Source: Roseomonas mucosa
Lineage (GTDB): Bacteria; Pseudomonadota; Alphaproteobacteria; Acetobacterales; Acetobacteraceae
DNA: 64,000 nucleotides
Assembly (NCBI GenBank): GCA_945878375.1
Contig: CAMDWG010000002.1
Location: 248,001-312,000, forward strand
Reading direction: 5' to 3'
The notes below the pieces were generated by a model. That model saw nothing but the letters and a program-made list of their open reading frames with translations, searched no databases and was not told the DNA's origin. Position 1 is the stretch's first letter. Every line of letters begins with the position of its first letter. Shown piece by piece: positions 1 to 9,591 of the stretch. Both the position numbers and the translations under genes were made by a program.

Positions 1-840
1 GAGCCGAAGACCAAGGAAGGCGTCGAGAAGATGACGCTCGGCTTGCAGAAGCTGGCGGGCGAGGATCCCTCGCTGCGCCTCCGCACGGACCAGGAGAGCG
101 GCCAGACCATCCTCTCGGGCATGGGCGAGCTGCATCTCGAGATCATCATCGATCGCCTGAAGCGCGAATACGGCGTGGACGCCAATATCGGCGCCCCGCA
201 GGTCGCGTATCGCGAGACGATCACCAAGCCGCACACCGAGATCTACACCCACAAGAAGCAGTCGGGTGGCTCGGGCCAGTACGCCGAGGTGAAGGTGGTG
301 TTCGAGCCGAAGGACCGGAACGCCGGCATCGAGTTCGTCAACGGCGTCGTCGGCGGCTCTGTGCCGCGCGAATACATCCCGGCGGTCGAGAAGGGCATCA
401 AGGTCCAGGCCGACACCGGCGTGCTCGCCGGCTTCCCGACGGTGGACTTCAAGTACAGCCTGGTTGACGGCAAGTACCACGACGTCGACTCCTCCGCGCT
501 GGCGTTCGAAATCGCGGCCAAGGCCTGCTTCCGCGAAGGCATGAAGAAGGCCGGCCCGGTCATCCTCGAGCCGATCATGGATGTGGAAGTCACGACGCCG
601 TCCGACCATGTCGGCGACGTGGTGGGCGACCTCAACCGCCGCCGCGGCGTGATCCAGAGCCAGGATATGGCCGGCACCTCGGTCATCGTCCGCGCGCATG
701 TGCCGCTGAAGGAGATGTTCGGCTACATCTCGAACCTCCGCGGCATGACCAAGGGTCGCGCGAGCTTCTCCATGCAGTTCCACCACTACGATCCGGTGCC
801 GCGCAACGTCGCGGACGAGATCATGAAGAAGAGCGCGTAA
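1..840 (+). CDS. fusA: Elongation factor G, C-terminal part (5' end outside window)
   Basis: In-frame from base 1; contains [36 protein letters not shown] and C-terminal ...[15 protein letters not shown]...[22 protein letters not shown] typical of EF-G domains III-V. Confidence 0.97.
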   Translation, partial: EPKTKEGVEKMTLGLQKLAGEDPSLRLRTDQESGQTILSGMGELHLEIIIDRLKREYGVDANIGAPQVAYRETITKPHTEIYTHKKQSGGSGQYAEVKVVFEPKDRNAGIEFVNGVVGGSVPREYIPAVEKGIKVQADTGVLAGFPTVDFKYSLVDGKYHDVDSSALAFEIAAKACFREGMKKAGPVILEPIMDVEVTTPSDHVGDVVGDLNRRRGVIQSQDMAGTSVIVRAHVPLKEMFGYISNLRGMTKGRASFSMQFHHYDPVPRNVADEIMKKSA

Positions 841-869
841 CAGCGCCTTCCTCATCCGGATGCGCGAGC

Positions 870-900
870 GGCGCGGGGGGGCGACCCCCGCGCCGTTTCG
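870..900 (+). terminator. Intrinsic terminator-like hairpin after fusA
   Basis: GGCGCGGGGG (870-879) / CCCCCGCGCC (885-894), 10-bp perfect stem, 5-nt loop, followed by GTTTCG. Confidence 0.6.
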
Positions 901-943
901 CGTTTCGTGGAACCGGCTTCGTGTGGGGCGGCGGCGCCCGCGG

Positions 944-1396
944 CTACCGCTTCAGGAAATGCGTCGCCAGCGCGTTGAGCACGAGCGTGCCGTCGCGTTC
1001 CTTCGCGACCAGGTAGCGCAGCTTGGCGATGCCCATCTCGGGCTTCGAGCGGCTGGGCCGCACCTCCTCCACCACCAGGCGGAGCGTCACGGGCTCGTCC
1101 GGGTCCAGCGGCGCGGGCCAGGCCACCTCGACACCGCTGGCGCCCAGGTTCACCTCCGCCAGCAGGCCGCTCCGCAACAGGTGGCCGAGGGTGGCGGAGA
1201 AGGTGTGGACGCCGCTTGCGACCAGGCGGCCAAAGATCGATCCCTTCGCCGCGTCATCATCCAGGTGGAAGGGCTGGGGGTCGAACTTCCGGGCGAAATC
1301 CAGCACCTCCTCCCGCGGCAGCGTAAAGCCGCCGAGGTCGAATTCCATGCCGGGCGCGAGGTCGTCGAGCGAGCGGACCGGGGTCACGGCCGCCAC
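944..1396 (-). CDS. MaoC family dehydratase
   Basis: MaoC hot-dog fold pattern: FARKFDPQPFHLDDDAAKGSIFGRLVASGVHTFSATLGHLLR. Confidence 0.88.
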   Translation of the reverse strand: MAAVTPVRSLDDLAPGMEFDLGGFTLPREEVLDFARKFDPQPFHLDDDAAKGSIFGRLVASGVHTFSATLGHLLRSGLLAEVNLGASGVEVAWPAPLDPDEPVTLRLVVEEVRPSRSKPEMGIAKLRYLVAKERDGTLVLNALATHFLKR

Positions 1397-1397
1397 C

Positions 1398-2897
1398 TTA
1401 CGCCACCACCCGGCGCGGTGCCGGCCGAAAAGCCCGGACCAGCATCACCGCCCAGATCAGCACCGTCGCGACGCCGAGAGCCCCCGCGATGGGACGCGAG
1501 AAGAAGGCCAGCGCCGATCCATCCGCCTTGATCATGTTCTGCACGAAGGTCTGTTCCAGCATCTCGCCCAGCACCAGCCCGAGGATCAGCGGCGCGACCG
1601 GGATGCCGTGCTGTTCCAGGAACCAGCCGAACAGGCCCAGCGCCAGCATGACCGTGACGCCATAGAGGCTGTTGGTCATGGCGAAGCTGCCGACGATGCA
1701 GAACAGCAGGATCACCGGCAGCAGGATGTTGGGCGGCGTCCGCAGCATCTGCCGCGCGCTCTTGATCGCGGCCCAGCCGAGCGGGAGCATGATCAGGTTG
1801 GCCAGGATGAAGATCAGGAACACCGAATAGATCAGCTGGGGGTTTTCGGTGAACACCGTGGGCCCCGGGTTCATGCCCTTCATGTAGAGCACGCCGATGA
1901 CGATGGCCGTGATCGAGTCGCCAGGGATCCCGAAGACCAGCGCCGGGATCCAGGCACTGCCGACGGCGGAATTATTGGCCGAGGTCGCATCGACCACGCC
2001 CTCGACATGGCCGGTGCCGAATTTCTCGGGTTCCTTCGAGAAGCGCTTGGAGATGGCGTAGCTGATCCAGGCCGCGATATCGGCCCCCGCGCCGGGTAGC
2101 GCCCCGATCACGGTGCCGATCGCGCTGCCGCGGAGGAAGTTGAGCCAATAGCGCCGCCAGACCGCGCCGAGCCCGCGGAACATGTTGCCCACCTGCTGCA
2201 CCACCACCCGCCCCGCATCCCGCACCGTCACCGCGTTGCGCAGCAATTCGCTGACGGCGAAGACACCGATCATCGTGGCGACGAAGTTCACGCCCTGCAT
2301 CAACTCCACTTCCCCGAAGGTGAAGCGTGGGAAGCCGGCGGACGGGTCGATGCCCACGGTGGCCAGCAGCAAACCGATGAACAGAGACAGGAAGCCCTTC
2401 ACCGGATCGGCATTGGTCAGGAACACCGCGCAGGTCAGGCCGAGGCAGGCCAGCCAGAAATACTCGAAGGAGGAGAAGTTGATCGCGACCTCGGCCAGCG
2501 CGGGGGCCAGCGCGATCAGCACCGCGACCCCGATCAGCCCGCCAGCCGCGGAGAAGACCAGGTTCGTCCCCATGACGAGGTTCAACTGGCCCTTCCTCGT
2601 CATCTCATAGGATTCGTCGGCGTAAGCCGCGGAGGCCGGCGTCCCGGGCATTCGCAGCAGGGCCGCCGGGATGTCGCCCGCGAAGATCGCCATCGCTGTC
2701 GCCGTCACGATCGCGCCCAGCGCGGGGACGGGCGGCATGAAGAAGGTCACCGGCACCAGAAGCGCGGTCGCCATCGTCGCGGTCAGCCCGGGCATGGCGC
2801 CGACGAACATGCCGAACACGGCGGAGACGGCGATGACCGCCAGCACGAAGGGATCGAAGACCAGCCCGAAGGCCTGGATCAGCGCGTCCATGGGCAA
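1398..2897 (-). CDS. tctA: Tripartite tricarboxylate transporter large permease (TctA family)
   Basis: GxxxGxxPGLTATMATALLVPVTF and GALPGAGADIAAWISYAISKRFSK motifs, polytopic membrane protein. Confidence 0.93.
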   Translation of the reverse strand: MPMDALIQAFGLVFDPFVLAVIAVSAVFGMFVGAMPGLTATMATALLVPVTFFMPPVPALGAIVTATAMAIFAGDIPAALLRMPGTPASAAYADESYEMTRKGQLNLVMGTNLVFSAAGGLIGVAVLIALAPALAEVAINFSSFEYFWLACLGLTCAVFLTNADPVKGFLSLFIGLLLATVGIDPSAGFPRFTFGEVELMQGVNFVATMIGVFAVSELLRNAVTVRDAGRVVVQQVGNMFRGLGAVWRRYWLNFLRGSAIGTVIGALPGAGADIAAWISYAISKRFSKEPEKFGTGHVEGVVDATSANNSAVGSAWIPALVFGIPGDSITAIVIGVLYMKGMNPGPTVFTENPQLIYSVFLIFILANLIMLPLGWAAIKSARQMLRTPPNILLPVILLFCIVGSFAMTNSLYGVTVMLALGLFGWFLEQHGIPVAPLILGLVLGEMLEQTFVQNMIKADGSALAFFSRPIAGALGVATVLIWAVMLVRAFRPAPRRVVA

Positions 2898-2919
2898 GGC
2901 CTTTCGGAAGCCAGGGGCC

Positions 2920-3384
2920 TCACAGGAACGGATCCATCAGGCCGCGCGGCAGCGGCACGCGCATCAGCCCCGCGAAGAACCAATGCACCACCAGCGTCAC
3001 CCCGGCAGCCACCGGCAGCGCCACCACCGGCCGCGCGCGGAACCACAGGAACAGCGCCAGCAGGATTGCGAAGGCGGTGGGGATGAAGCCCAGCCTGTCG
3101 GAGGCGAGGATGTAGAACAGCACCGCGCCGGGCACCGCCAGGAAGGACAGCACCCGCGCGGGGTCGCGCACCCAGCCCTCGAACTCCACCAGCTTTCCGC
3201 GGGCGCGCAGGCCGCGCAGCACCAGCATCGCGCCGCAGACAGCGATGCCGACGGCCAGGATGCGCGGGAACAGGTTCGGGCCGTAATCCTGGCCCATGAA
3301 GCGCGGGAAGAAGGTGGTGAGCCACCACACCCAGCCCGCGAAGGCCAGCAGGATGGCGCCGAGCACCGCGTCGTTCAGCCGCAT
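2920..3384 (-). CDS. tctB: Tripartite tricarboxylate transporter small permease (TctB family)
   Basis: Small protein of four predicted TM segments between tctC and tctA; start taken at MRLNDAVLGAILL. Confidence 0.82.
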   Translation of the reverse strand: MRLNDAVLGAILLAFAGWVWWLTTFFPRFMGQDYGPNLFPRILAVGIAVCGAMLVLRGLRARGKLVEFEGWVRDPARVLSFLAVPGAVLFYILASDRLGFIPTAFAILLALFLWFRARPVVALPVAAGVTLVVHWFFAGLMRVPLPRGLMDPFL

Positions 3385-3409
3385 GCCCGGCGCCCCCTTT
3401 GTGCTGGCC

Positions 3410-4396
3410 TCAGCCGCGCGCCAGGCCGGCGCCGCGCATCGCCTCGCCCATGGCGCGGTCGCCGGCTGCCATGAAGGACGCGAATTGCGTGGCATCGCCC
3501 CACACCGTGCCGAAGCCGCGGGACGACATGAATTCCTGGAACTCGCGGTTGTCATAGGCGCGCTTCAGCGCCGCACCCAGCGTGTTGGCGATCTCGGCCG
3601 GCAGGTTGCGCGGGGCCGCCATGCCGCGCCAGGCGCCGACGGAGTAGTTGATGTTCAGCGTCTCGTTCAGCGTCGGGACCTGCGCGAACATCGGGTTGCG
3701 GGCCGGCGCCATGATCGCCAGCGCACGGGCGCGGCCCGCATCGATCATCGCCCGCGCTTCCGGCACGGAACAGGTGACGATATCCACCCCACCCGCCGCG
3801 AGATCCTGCATCGCGGGTGCGGCGCCATTGGACGGGACCCAGCGCACATGGTCGCCGCGCAGCCCCATCGCCTGCAGCCAGCCGACCAGCGCCAGGTGCC
3901 AGATGCCGCCCTGGCCGGTGCCGGAGGCGCGGAAGGTGCCGGCGGGGCGCGACTTGATCGCATCGGCCAGCGCCTTGATGTCGGCAAAGGGCGAGTTCTG
4001 CGCGACGGTCACGCCCGGAGGGTCGGAGTTCATCAGCGCGAGCGGCGTGTAGCTGGTCGGGCGCAGCTCGGTCAGGCCCTGCCAGTGCATCATGGTGATC
4101 TCGACCGTGATCATCCCGATCGTGTAGCCATCCGGCGCCGCCGTCGCGATCGCGCTGTGGCCGACCACGCCAGAGCCGCCGGTGCGGTTCACGACATTGA
4201 CCGGCTGGCCGAGATCGCGTTCCAGCAGGCTGCCCACGATGCGCGCGGTCGCGTCCGTGCCGCCGCCGGCGCCCCAGGGGACCACCAGCTGGATAGGCCG
4301 GTTCGGATAGCGAGCCTGCGACAGCGCGGGCCGGGTGAGCGTCGCGCCAGCGGCAACAAGGCCGGATGCGGCGAGCAGCGTACGACGGTTCAGCAT
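3410..4396 (-). CDS. tctC: Tripartite tricarboxylate transporter substrate-binding protein (Bug/TctC family)
   Basis: Signal peptide MLNRRTLLAASGLVAAGATLTRPALSQA then YPNRPIQLVVPWGAGGGTDATARI. Confidence 0.93.
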   Translation of the reverse strand: MLNRRTLLAASGLVAAGATLTRPALSQARYPNRPIQLVVPWGAGGGTDATARIVGSLLERDLGQPVNVVNRTGGSGVVGHSAIATAAPDGYTIGMITVEITMMHWQGLTELRPTSYTPLALMNSDPPGVTVAQNSPFADIKALADAIKSRPAGTFRASGTGQGGIWHLALVGWLQAMGLRGDHVRWVPSNGAAPAMQDLAAGGVDIVTCSVPEARAMIDAGRARALAIMAPARNPMFAQVPTLNETLNINYSVGAWRGMAAPRNLPAEIANTLGAALKRAYDNREFQEFMSSRGFGTVWGDATQFASFMAAGDRAMGEAMRGAGLARG

Positions 4397-4477
4397 GGCG
4401 TTCGGTTTCCTCTCCCTTGCGCGACGGGTCGTCCCGGCGCGCTTGGGATGAAGGCTAGGCCGCAAAATGGGTGTGCA

Positions 4478-4840
4478 TCAAGCGCCCCGCGGCGGCGGCC
4501 CTGCCGCGCGCACCACCAGCACCTCGCCTTCCGTGCCTTCGATGACGACGGCATCGCCATAGCCCGGCATGGCCGAGCCGGCGGCGGGCCGCGCGAGCCG
4601 GTCGCGGCCGCCCACCCGCACCAGAACCTGCCCGCCCTGCCGGCCGATGACGAGCGCCTGCGCGACGGCCGGGCGGTGCGGCGCCGCCGAGTCGGGAGCC
4701 TCGCGGTTGCGGAAGAACAGCCAACCGGCCGCGACGATGCCGATGAAGACGACGATCGCCGCCCCGGCGCCGGCCACCGCCGCGCCCGCCAGCGCATTCG
4801 TCGCCGCCAGGATCAGGATGACCGGCCCCATGCGGTTCAT
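4478..4840 (-). CDS. Short NfeD-like protein (two predicted TM + C-terminal OB-fold-like region)
   Basis: N-terminal TM segments; C-terminus VVIEGTEGEVLVVRA resembles the neighbouring NfeD C-terminus (VRVEAVDGTVLVVRPE); ATGA overlap with the upstream gene. Confidence 0.6.
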   Translation of the reverse strand: MNRMGPVILILAATNALAGAAVAGAGAAIVVFIGIVAAGWLFFRNREAPDSAAPHRPAVAQALVIGRQGGQVLVRVGGRDRLARPAAGSAMPGYGDAVVIEGTEGEVLVVRAAGPPPRGA

Positions 4841-5271
4841 GGCTTCGCCTCCGGCCGCACCACCAGCACGGTGCCGTCCACCGCCTCGACGCGCACCGTG
4901 TCACCTGTCTCCGGCGCGGCCGCGCCGCGGGTCAGGCGCGCGGGCCATTCGCTGTCGCCGAGCCGCACACGCAGCCCCGGCGCCCCGGTCGCGACGACAA
5001 CCGCCCGACGCCCCGCGAGCCCTGCCTCCGGCGCATTGATCCGATGGGCCGGCCCGCCGCGGCGCTTGAGCTGGACGGAGGCGAACAGCCCCGCCGCGAG
5101 CAGCAGAAGGAAGGTGAGGACCGCGCCTGCAAAGCCTGGATCGGCGCCGAGCAGCAGCAACCCCGTGCCGGCCGCCGCGAGCCCGACCCAGACCAGGTAC
5201 ACCCCCGGAACCGCCAGTTCCGCGCCGAGCAGCGCGACCCCGACGAGCAGCCAGATCAGCCCTGCGTCCAT
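4837..5271 (-). CDS. NfeD family membrane protein
   Basis: MDAGLIWLLVGVALLGAELAVPGVYLVWVGLAAAGTGLLLL + OB-fold region; overlaps the 3' end of the SPFH gene. Confidence 0.82.
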   Translation of the reverse strand: MDAGLIWLLVGVALLGAELAVPGVYLVWVGLAAAGTGLLLLGADPGFAGAVLTFLLLLAAGLFASVQLKRRGGPAHRINAPEAGLAGRRAVVVATGAPGLRVRLGDSEWPARLTRGAAAPETGDTVRVEAVDGTVLVVRPEAKP

Positions 5272-6197
5272 GGGCTCATCCCCGGGGCGGAGCCGGGCCG
5301 CGCGGCCGGTGGCGGCAGGCCTTGCCCGGATTTCAGCAATTCCATCGCCTGGGTGATCCCGCCCGCCAGCGCGGCGCTTTCCATCGGCACCACGACGAGC
5401 CGGGCGGAGGGGTTGGCGGCGATGGCCTCGAAGGCCTTCACGTATTTCTCGGCGACGAAGTAGCGCAGCGCCTCTGCCCCCGACCCCGTCGCGGCCTCCG
5501 CCACCATGCGCGTCGCGTTGGCTTCGGCCTGGGCGAGCCGCTCGCGCGCCTCCGCGTCGCGCATCGCGGCGTCGCGACGGCCTTCGGCGGCCAGCACGAG
5601 GGCCTGCTTCTCACCCTCGGCGCGCGCGACGGCGGCGCGGCGCTCGCGCTCGGCGGTCATCTGCAGGTTCATGGCGCGGATCAGGTTTTCTGGCGGCTCG
5701 ATCTTGCGGATCTCGACGCGGCTGACCTTCACCCCCCAGGGCTCCGTCGCGCCGTCCAGGATCGTGAGCAGCGTCGTGTTGATCCGGTCGCGGCCCGACA
5801 GCGTGGCGTCGAGGTCCATCTCCCCCACCACGGCGCGGATATTGGTCATGGCCAGCGCGGTCAGGGCGCCTTCCAGGTTCTGGACCGCATAGGCCGCCTT
5901 CGCCGGGTCCATCACGCGGTAGTAGACGATGCCATCGGTCGCGACCGTCGCATTGTCGCGCGTGATCACCGCCTGTTCAGGGATGTCGAGCACCACCTCC
6001 TGCACGTTCAGGCGGCGGCCGACGCGGTCCACATAGGGAATGATGAGGTTGAGCCCAGGCTGCAGCAGGCGCGTGAAGGCGCCGAAACGCTCCACCGACC
6101 AGACCTCGCCCTGCGGCACGGTGCGGACCCCCTGCGCCACCGTGACGACGGCCAGCAGGACGATGGAAATGAGGACCAGGGTCGCAAGGTCGAGCAT
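5256..6197 (-). CDS. SPFH domain/stomatin-like protein (QmcA/HflK-C superfamily)
   Basis: VPQGEVWSVERFGAFTRLLQPGLNLIIPYVDRVGRRLNVQEVVLDIPEQAVITRDNATVATDGIVYYRV. Confidence 0.93.
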   Translation of the reverse strand: MLDLATLVLISIVLLAVVTVAQGVRTVPQGEVWSVERFGAFTRLLQPGLNLIIPYVDRVGRRLNVQEVVLDIPEQAVITRDNATVATDGIVYYRVMDPAKAAYAVQNLEGALTALAMTNIRAVVGEMDLDATLSGRDRINTTLLTILDGATEPWGVKVSRVEIRKIEPPENLIRAMNLQMTAERERRAAVARAEGEKQALVLAAEGRRDAAMRDAEARERLAQAEANATRMVAEAATGSGAEALRYFVAEKYVKAFEAIAANPSARLVVVPMESAALAGGITQAMELLKSGQGLPPPAARPGSAPGMSPWTQG

Positions 6198-6263
6198 GGC
6201 GTAGCGGGGCCTCCGGCGTGTCAGGCCTGGAGCTTAGCAGAAACCGCGCCGGCTTCGCACCGA

Positions 6264-6611
6264 TCACCGCAGGTCGCTGTCCCGGACCGAGGCCGCGCCC
6301 TTGTGGTCGGTGCGCGAGGCGAGCGCCCTGTCGAGCACCCGCCGCGCCTTGTCGAGCGCACCATCCAGCGCCAGGGCGATGGTCGCGGCATGGTGGGTGA
6401 CGGAGACGGGCTGGTGGCTGTTGGGCCGCGCCTCGATCATGCAGCGCTTGTCGGCGGCGCCGCCCTTGGCCGCATTGACGTCGCCAAGGTGGACCTCGAC
6501 CCGCGTCAGATGGGGCGCGAAGCGGTCGAGGCCGGCGGCGACCATGGCCTCGACGCGCTGCGACAGGTTGTCGCCGCCCACGGCATCATGGGTGTTCACC
6601 TGGATCTGCAT
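6264..6611 (-). CDS. HPF/RaiA family ribosome-associated protein (short form)
   Basis: RVEAMVAAGLDRFAPHLTRVEVHLGDVNA...KRCMIEARPNSHQPVSVTHHAATIALALDGALDKARRVLDRAL. Confidence 0.75.
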   Translation of the reverse strand: MQIQVNTHDAVGGDNLSQRVEAMVAAGLDRFAPHLTRVEVHLGDVNAAKGGAADKRCMIEARPNSHQPVSVTHHAATIALALDGALDKARRVLDRALASRTDHKGAASVRDSDLR

Positions 6612-6642
6612 CCCCCCGCAACGCGCGTGGCGGGGCGTTGGT

Positions 6643-7929
6643 TCACATCATCCCCATCGTCCGCGGCAGCCACAGCGCAATTCCCGGGAAGGCGATCACG
6701 AGGCCGAGCGCCACCACCATCGCCAGCACCATCCAGCTGACCCAGGGGATGGTCGATTCCATCGACACACCGGCGATCCGGCAGGAGACCATGAGGTTCA
6801 CCGCCATCGGCGGCGTGAACTGCCCGATCGCGATCTTCATCGTCAGGATCACGCCGAACCAGGTCAGGTCCCATTGGAAGGCATGGGCGATGGGGATCAG
6901 CACCGGCAGCAGGATCAGGAAGATCGAGATGCCGTCGAGGAACATGCCGACGAAGACCAGCGCGATCACCAGCAGCGCCAGCGTGCCGTATTCGCCAAGC
7001 CCCAGCCCCACGATCCAGGTCGCGACCGGCTGCACGATGCCGAGCGTGGAGGTGGACCAGGCGAAGACGCTGGCCAGCGCCACCACGATCAGGATGACGG
7101 CGGAGATCTCGCCGGCCTCGACCAGCATCTCATAGACATCGCGCAGCGTGAGGGAGCGATGGATCACGAAGCCGACGAACAGCCCATAGAAGACGGCCAT
7201 CACCGCGGCCTCGGTCGGCGTGAAGGCGCCGATCCGCATGCCGCCCAGGATGACGACGGGTGCCATGAGCCCCCAGATCGCTTCCTTGAAAGTCTGCCAG
7301 ACCTGCAGCCGTTCCTCGCGCCGGGCCTTGCCGCCGAAATCGTTGATGAAGGACAGCGCGACGACGGCGGCGATGATGGCGAGCCCCGCCAGGATGCCGG
7401 GGAACATCCCCGCCATGAAGATCGCGGGCACGGAAACGCCGGGCACCAGCACCGCATAGATGATGAAGGCGATGGAAGGCGGGATCAGGATGTCGGTCGC
7501 CGCCGCCGCGCCCACCGTCGCGGCGATGAAGGGGCGCGGATAGCCGTCCTTCTCCATGCTGCGCGTGACCACCTGGCCGACGGCGGCCGATGTCGCGGGC
7601 CCCGATCCGCTGATGCCGCCGATTACCATCGCCACCAGGACGGAGACCGAGGCGAGAGCCCCGCGCCCCGCGCCGACCAGCGCGGTCGCGAACCGCACCA
7701 GCCGCAGCGCGACGCCCGTGCGGTCGAAGACGGAACCGACCAGGACGAACATCGGGATGGCGATCAGCGGGTATTTCGCGATGCCCGCATAGACATTGGT
7801 CGGCATCGCCAGGATGGACTGGTCCGCCAGCACGATCGCCAGCGCCCCAGCGAGGCCGAGGCAGACGCCGATCGGCACGCCGCCGACCATCATCACGAGG
7901 AAGGCGATGAAAAGGACAGCCGCGATCAT
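6643..7929 (-). CDS. dctM: TRAP transporter large permease (DctM family)
   Basis: Polytopic; GGISGSGPATSAAVGQVVTRSMEKDGYPRPFIAATVGAAAATDILIPPSIAFIIYAVL. Confidence 0.93.
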   Translation of the reverse strand: MIAAVLFIAFLVMMVGGVPIGVCLGLAGALAIVLADQSILAMPTNVYAGIAKYPLIAIPMFVLVGSVFDRTGVALRLVRFATALVGAGRGALASVSVLVAMVIGGISGSGPATSAAVGQVVTRSMEKDGYPRPFIAATVGAAAATDILIPPSIAFIIYAVLVPGVSVPAIFMAGMFPGILAGLAIIAAVVALSFINDFGGKARREERLQVWQTFKEAIWGLMAPVVILGGMRIGAFTPTEAAVMAVFYGLFVGFVIHRSLTLRDVYEMLVEAGEISAVILIVVALASVFAWSTSTLGIVQPVATWIVGLGLGEYGTLALLVIALVFVGMFLDGISIFLILLPVLIPIAHAFQWDLTWFGVILTMKIAIGQFTPPMAVNLMVSCRIAGVSMESTIPWVSWMVLAMVVALGLVIAFPGIALWLPRTMGMM

Positions 7930-7935
7930 GGCGCG

Positions 7936-8445
7936 TCAGCCTTCCTTCCCGCGCGCGAGGCGGATGAAGCGCCCGACCGCGCGCAGCACCACGATGGCCG
8001 AGAGCAGCGGCAGCCAGCCCGTGTACCACCAGTTCGGATTGCCCAAGCCGTTCGACAGCACCTCGAAGCGGTATTCGTCATAGGCGAGGCGATAGCCGTA
8101 CCAGACCAGGATGCCGAAGCAGATCATGGTCAGCGCCAGCCCCGCCAACTCCGCGACGCGCTGCGCGGCCTGGGGCATCTTCTCGGGGAAGTAGCCGATG
8201 CGGATATGCCGGCCCGTCGCGGTCGCGATGGCGGTGCCGAGCAGCGCCACGATCACCATCAGCACCACCGAATACTCCTCGGTGAAGGCGATGGAGATGT
8301 TGGTCAGGTAGCGCGAGACGACATTGGCGGCGGTGATGAGCGCGATGGCGCCCATCGCCGCCGCCAGCAGCACTTCCTCGATCCGCAGCGGGATGCGGGT
8401 CCTGGGGCCAGGGCGCGGCCCCGCCGGATCGAGGTCGGCGGACAT
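7936..8445 (-). CDS. dctQ: TRAP transporter small permease (DctQ family)
   Basis: Four-TM protein with VVSRYLTNISIAFTEEYSVVLMVIVALLGTA; start taken at MSADLDPAG. Confidence 0.85.
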   Translation of the reverse strand: MSADLDPAGPRPGPRTRIPLRIEEVLLAAAMGAIALITAANVVSRYLTNISIAFTEEYSVVLMVIVALLGTAIATATGRHIRIGYFPEKMPQAAQRVAELAGLALTMICFGILVWYGYRLAYDEYRFEVLSNGLGNPNWWYTGWLPLLSAIVVLRAVGRFIRLARGKEG

Positions 8446-8453
8446 GCCGGTGC

Positions 8454-9500
8454 CTAGGCTCGGGCAGCGCGCACGGCCGCTTCCGCGCGCCGCACCAGAT
8501 CCGCGCCCACCGTGTTCGCCCATTTGTCGTAGACCGGCCGCGTCACCCGCGCGAAGGCCGCCTTCTCCTCGGCCGAGAGCGTCGTCACCGTCACGTTGCG
8601 CCGCGCCATCTCATCGAGGCTCGCGCGGTTGCCGTCCACGCCGATGCCCGCGCGGCTGGCCGCGATTTGGGCCCGCGCGGCGTCGCGCGCGGCTTCGATG
8701 ATCAGCGTGCGGTCGGCGGCGTTGAAGCTGTCCATCACCTGCTTCGCCACCACGAAGGCGCCGGCATCCGCGACATAGTTCCACACCGTCAGGTGCCGCT
8801 GCGCCAGCGTGTCCATGCGGAAGGCGAGGAAGAGGTTGATCGGGTTCTCCTGCCCATCCACCGCGCCGGTGGACAGCGCAGGCTGGAGGTCGGCAAACGA
8901 CATCTGCAGCGGGTTGGCGCCCATCGCGGTGAAGATCTCGCTGAAGATCGCGCCCGCCGCGAAGCGGATCTTGAGCCCGCGCATATCCTCCGGCGTGCGG
9001 ATGGCGCGGCGGGAATTGGAGATCTCGCGGAAGCCGTTCTCGCCCCAGGCCACGGGCACCACCTCGCGCGCCGTCAGGGTGCGGAACAGCTCCACCCCGA
9101 TCGGGCCGTTGATGATGGCGTCGAAGCCGCGATGGTCACCCAGCAGCCAGGGCAGGGAGAACAGGTTCATCTCCCGGATCTGCGGGGAGATGTTGATGGT
9201 GGAGAAGACCGCGAAATCCACCACGCCCTGGCGCATGGCGACCAGTTCGCGCGTCTGGTCGCCGCCCACCAGCTGGCTGCCAGGATAGACCTTCAGGTTG
9301 ATCCGCCCGCCGGAGCGCTGCGTGACCATCTCCGCCCATTGGAAGGCGCCTTCCGACAGCGGGATCGGCCGGTTGCCGACGACGGACAGCTTGTATTCGG
9401 GGCGGTATTGCTGCTGCGCGCGCACCCGCTGCGGGATGGCGAGCGAGCCGAGGCCGGCGGTGGCGAGCAGCGCCGTGCGGCGCGTGATCCGGGACGTCAT
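8454..9500 (-). CDS. dctP: TRAP transporter substrate-binding protein (DctP family)
   Basis: Signal peptide; FQWAEMVTQRSGGRINLKVYPGSQLVG...MRGLKIRFAAGAIFSEIFTAMGANPLQMSFADLQPALSTGAVDGQENP. Confidence 0.95.
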   Translation of the reverse strand: MTSRITRRTALLATAGLGSLAIPQRVRAQQQYRPEYKLSVVGNRPIPLSEGAFQWAEMVTQRSGGRINLKVYPGSQLVGGDQTRELVAMRQGVVDFAVFSTINISPQIREMNLFSLPWLLGDHRGFDAIINGPIGVELFRTLTAREVVPVAWGENGFREISNSRRAIRTPEDMRGLKIRFAAGAIFSEIFTAMGANPLQMSFADLQPALSTGAVDGQENPINLFLAFRMDTLAQRHLTVWNYVADAGAFVVAKQVMDSFNAADRTLIIEAARDAARAQIAASRAGIGVDGNRASLDEMARRNVTVTTLSAEEKAAFARVTRPVYDKWANTVGADLVRRAEAAVRAARA

Positions 9501-9591
9501 GCGTTTGGGCTCCCTATGCGCCACCCGCTTGGCCGGGCGGCTCGATTGCCGCGCAGCATGGCGGCCCGCGCGGCGCCGGGGAAGGGGGGTG

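Noticed and set aside
860-2099. + strand ORFs 860-1531 and 1023-2099
   Set aside because: Antisense to maoC and tctA, with Arg/His/Gln-rich composition and no recognisable domain.
6301-8457. 718-aa + strand ORF rich in H/D/R/Q
   Set aside because: Fully antisense to the hpf-like and TRAP dctM/dctQ genes; compositional artefact.
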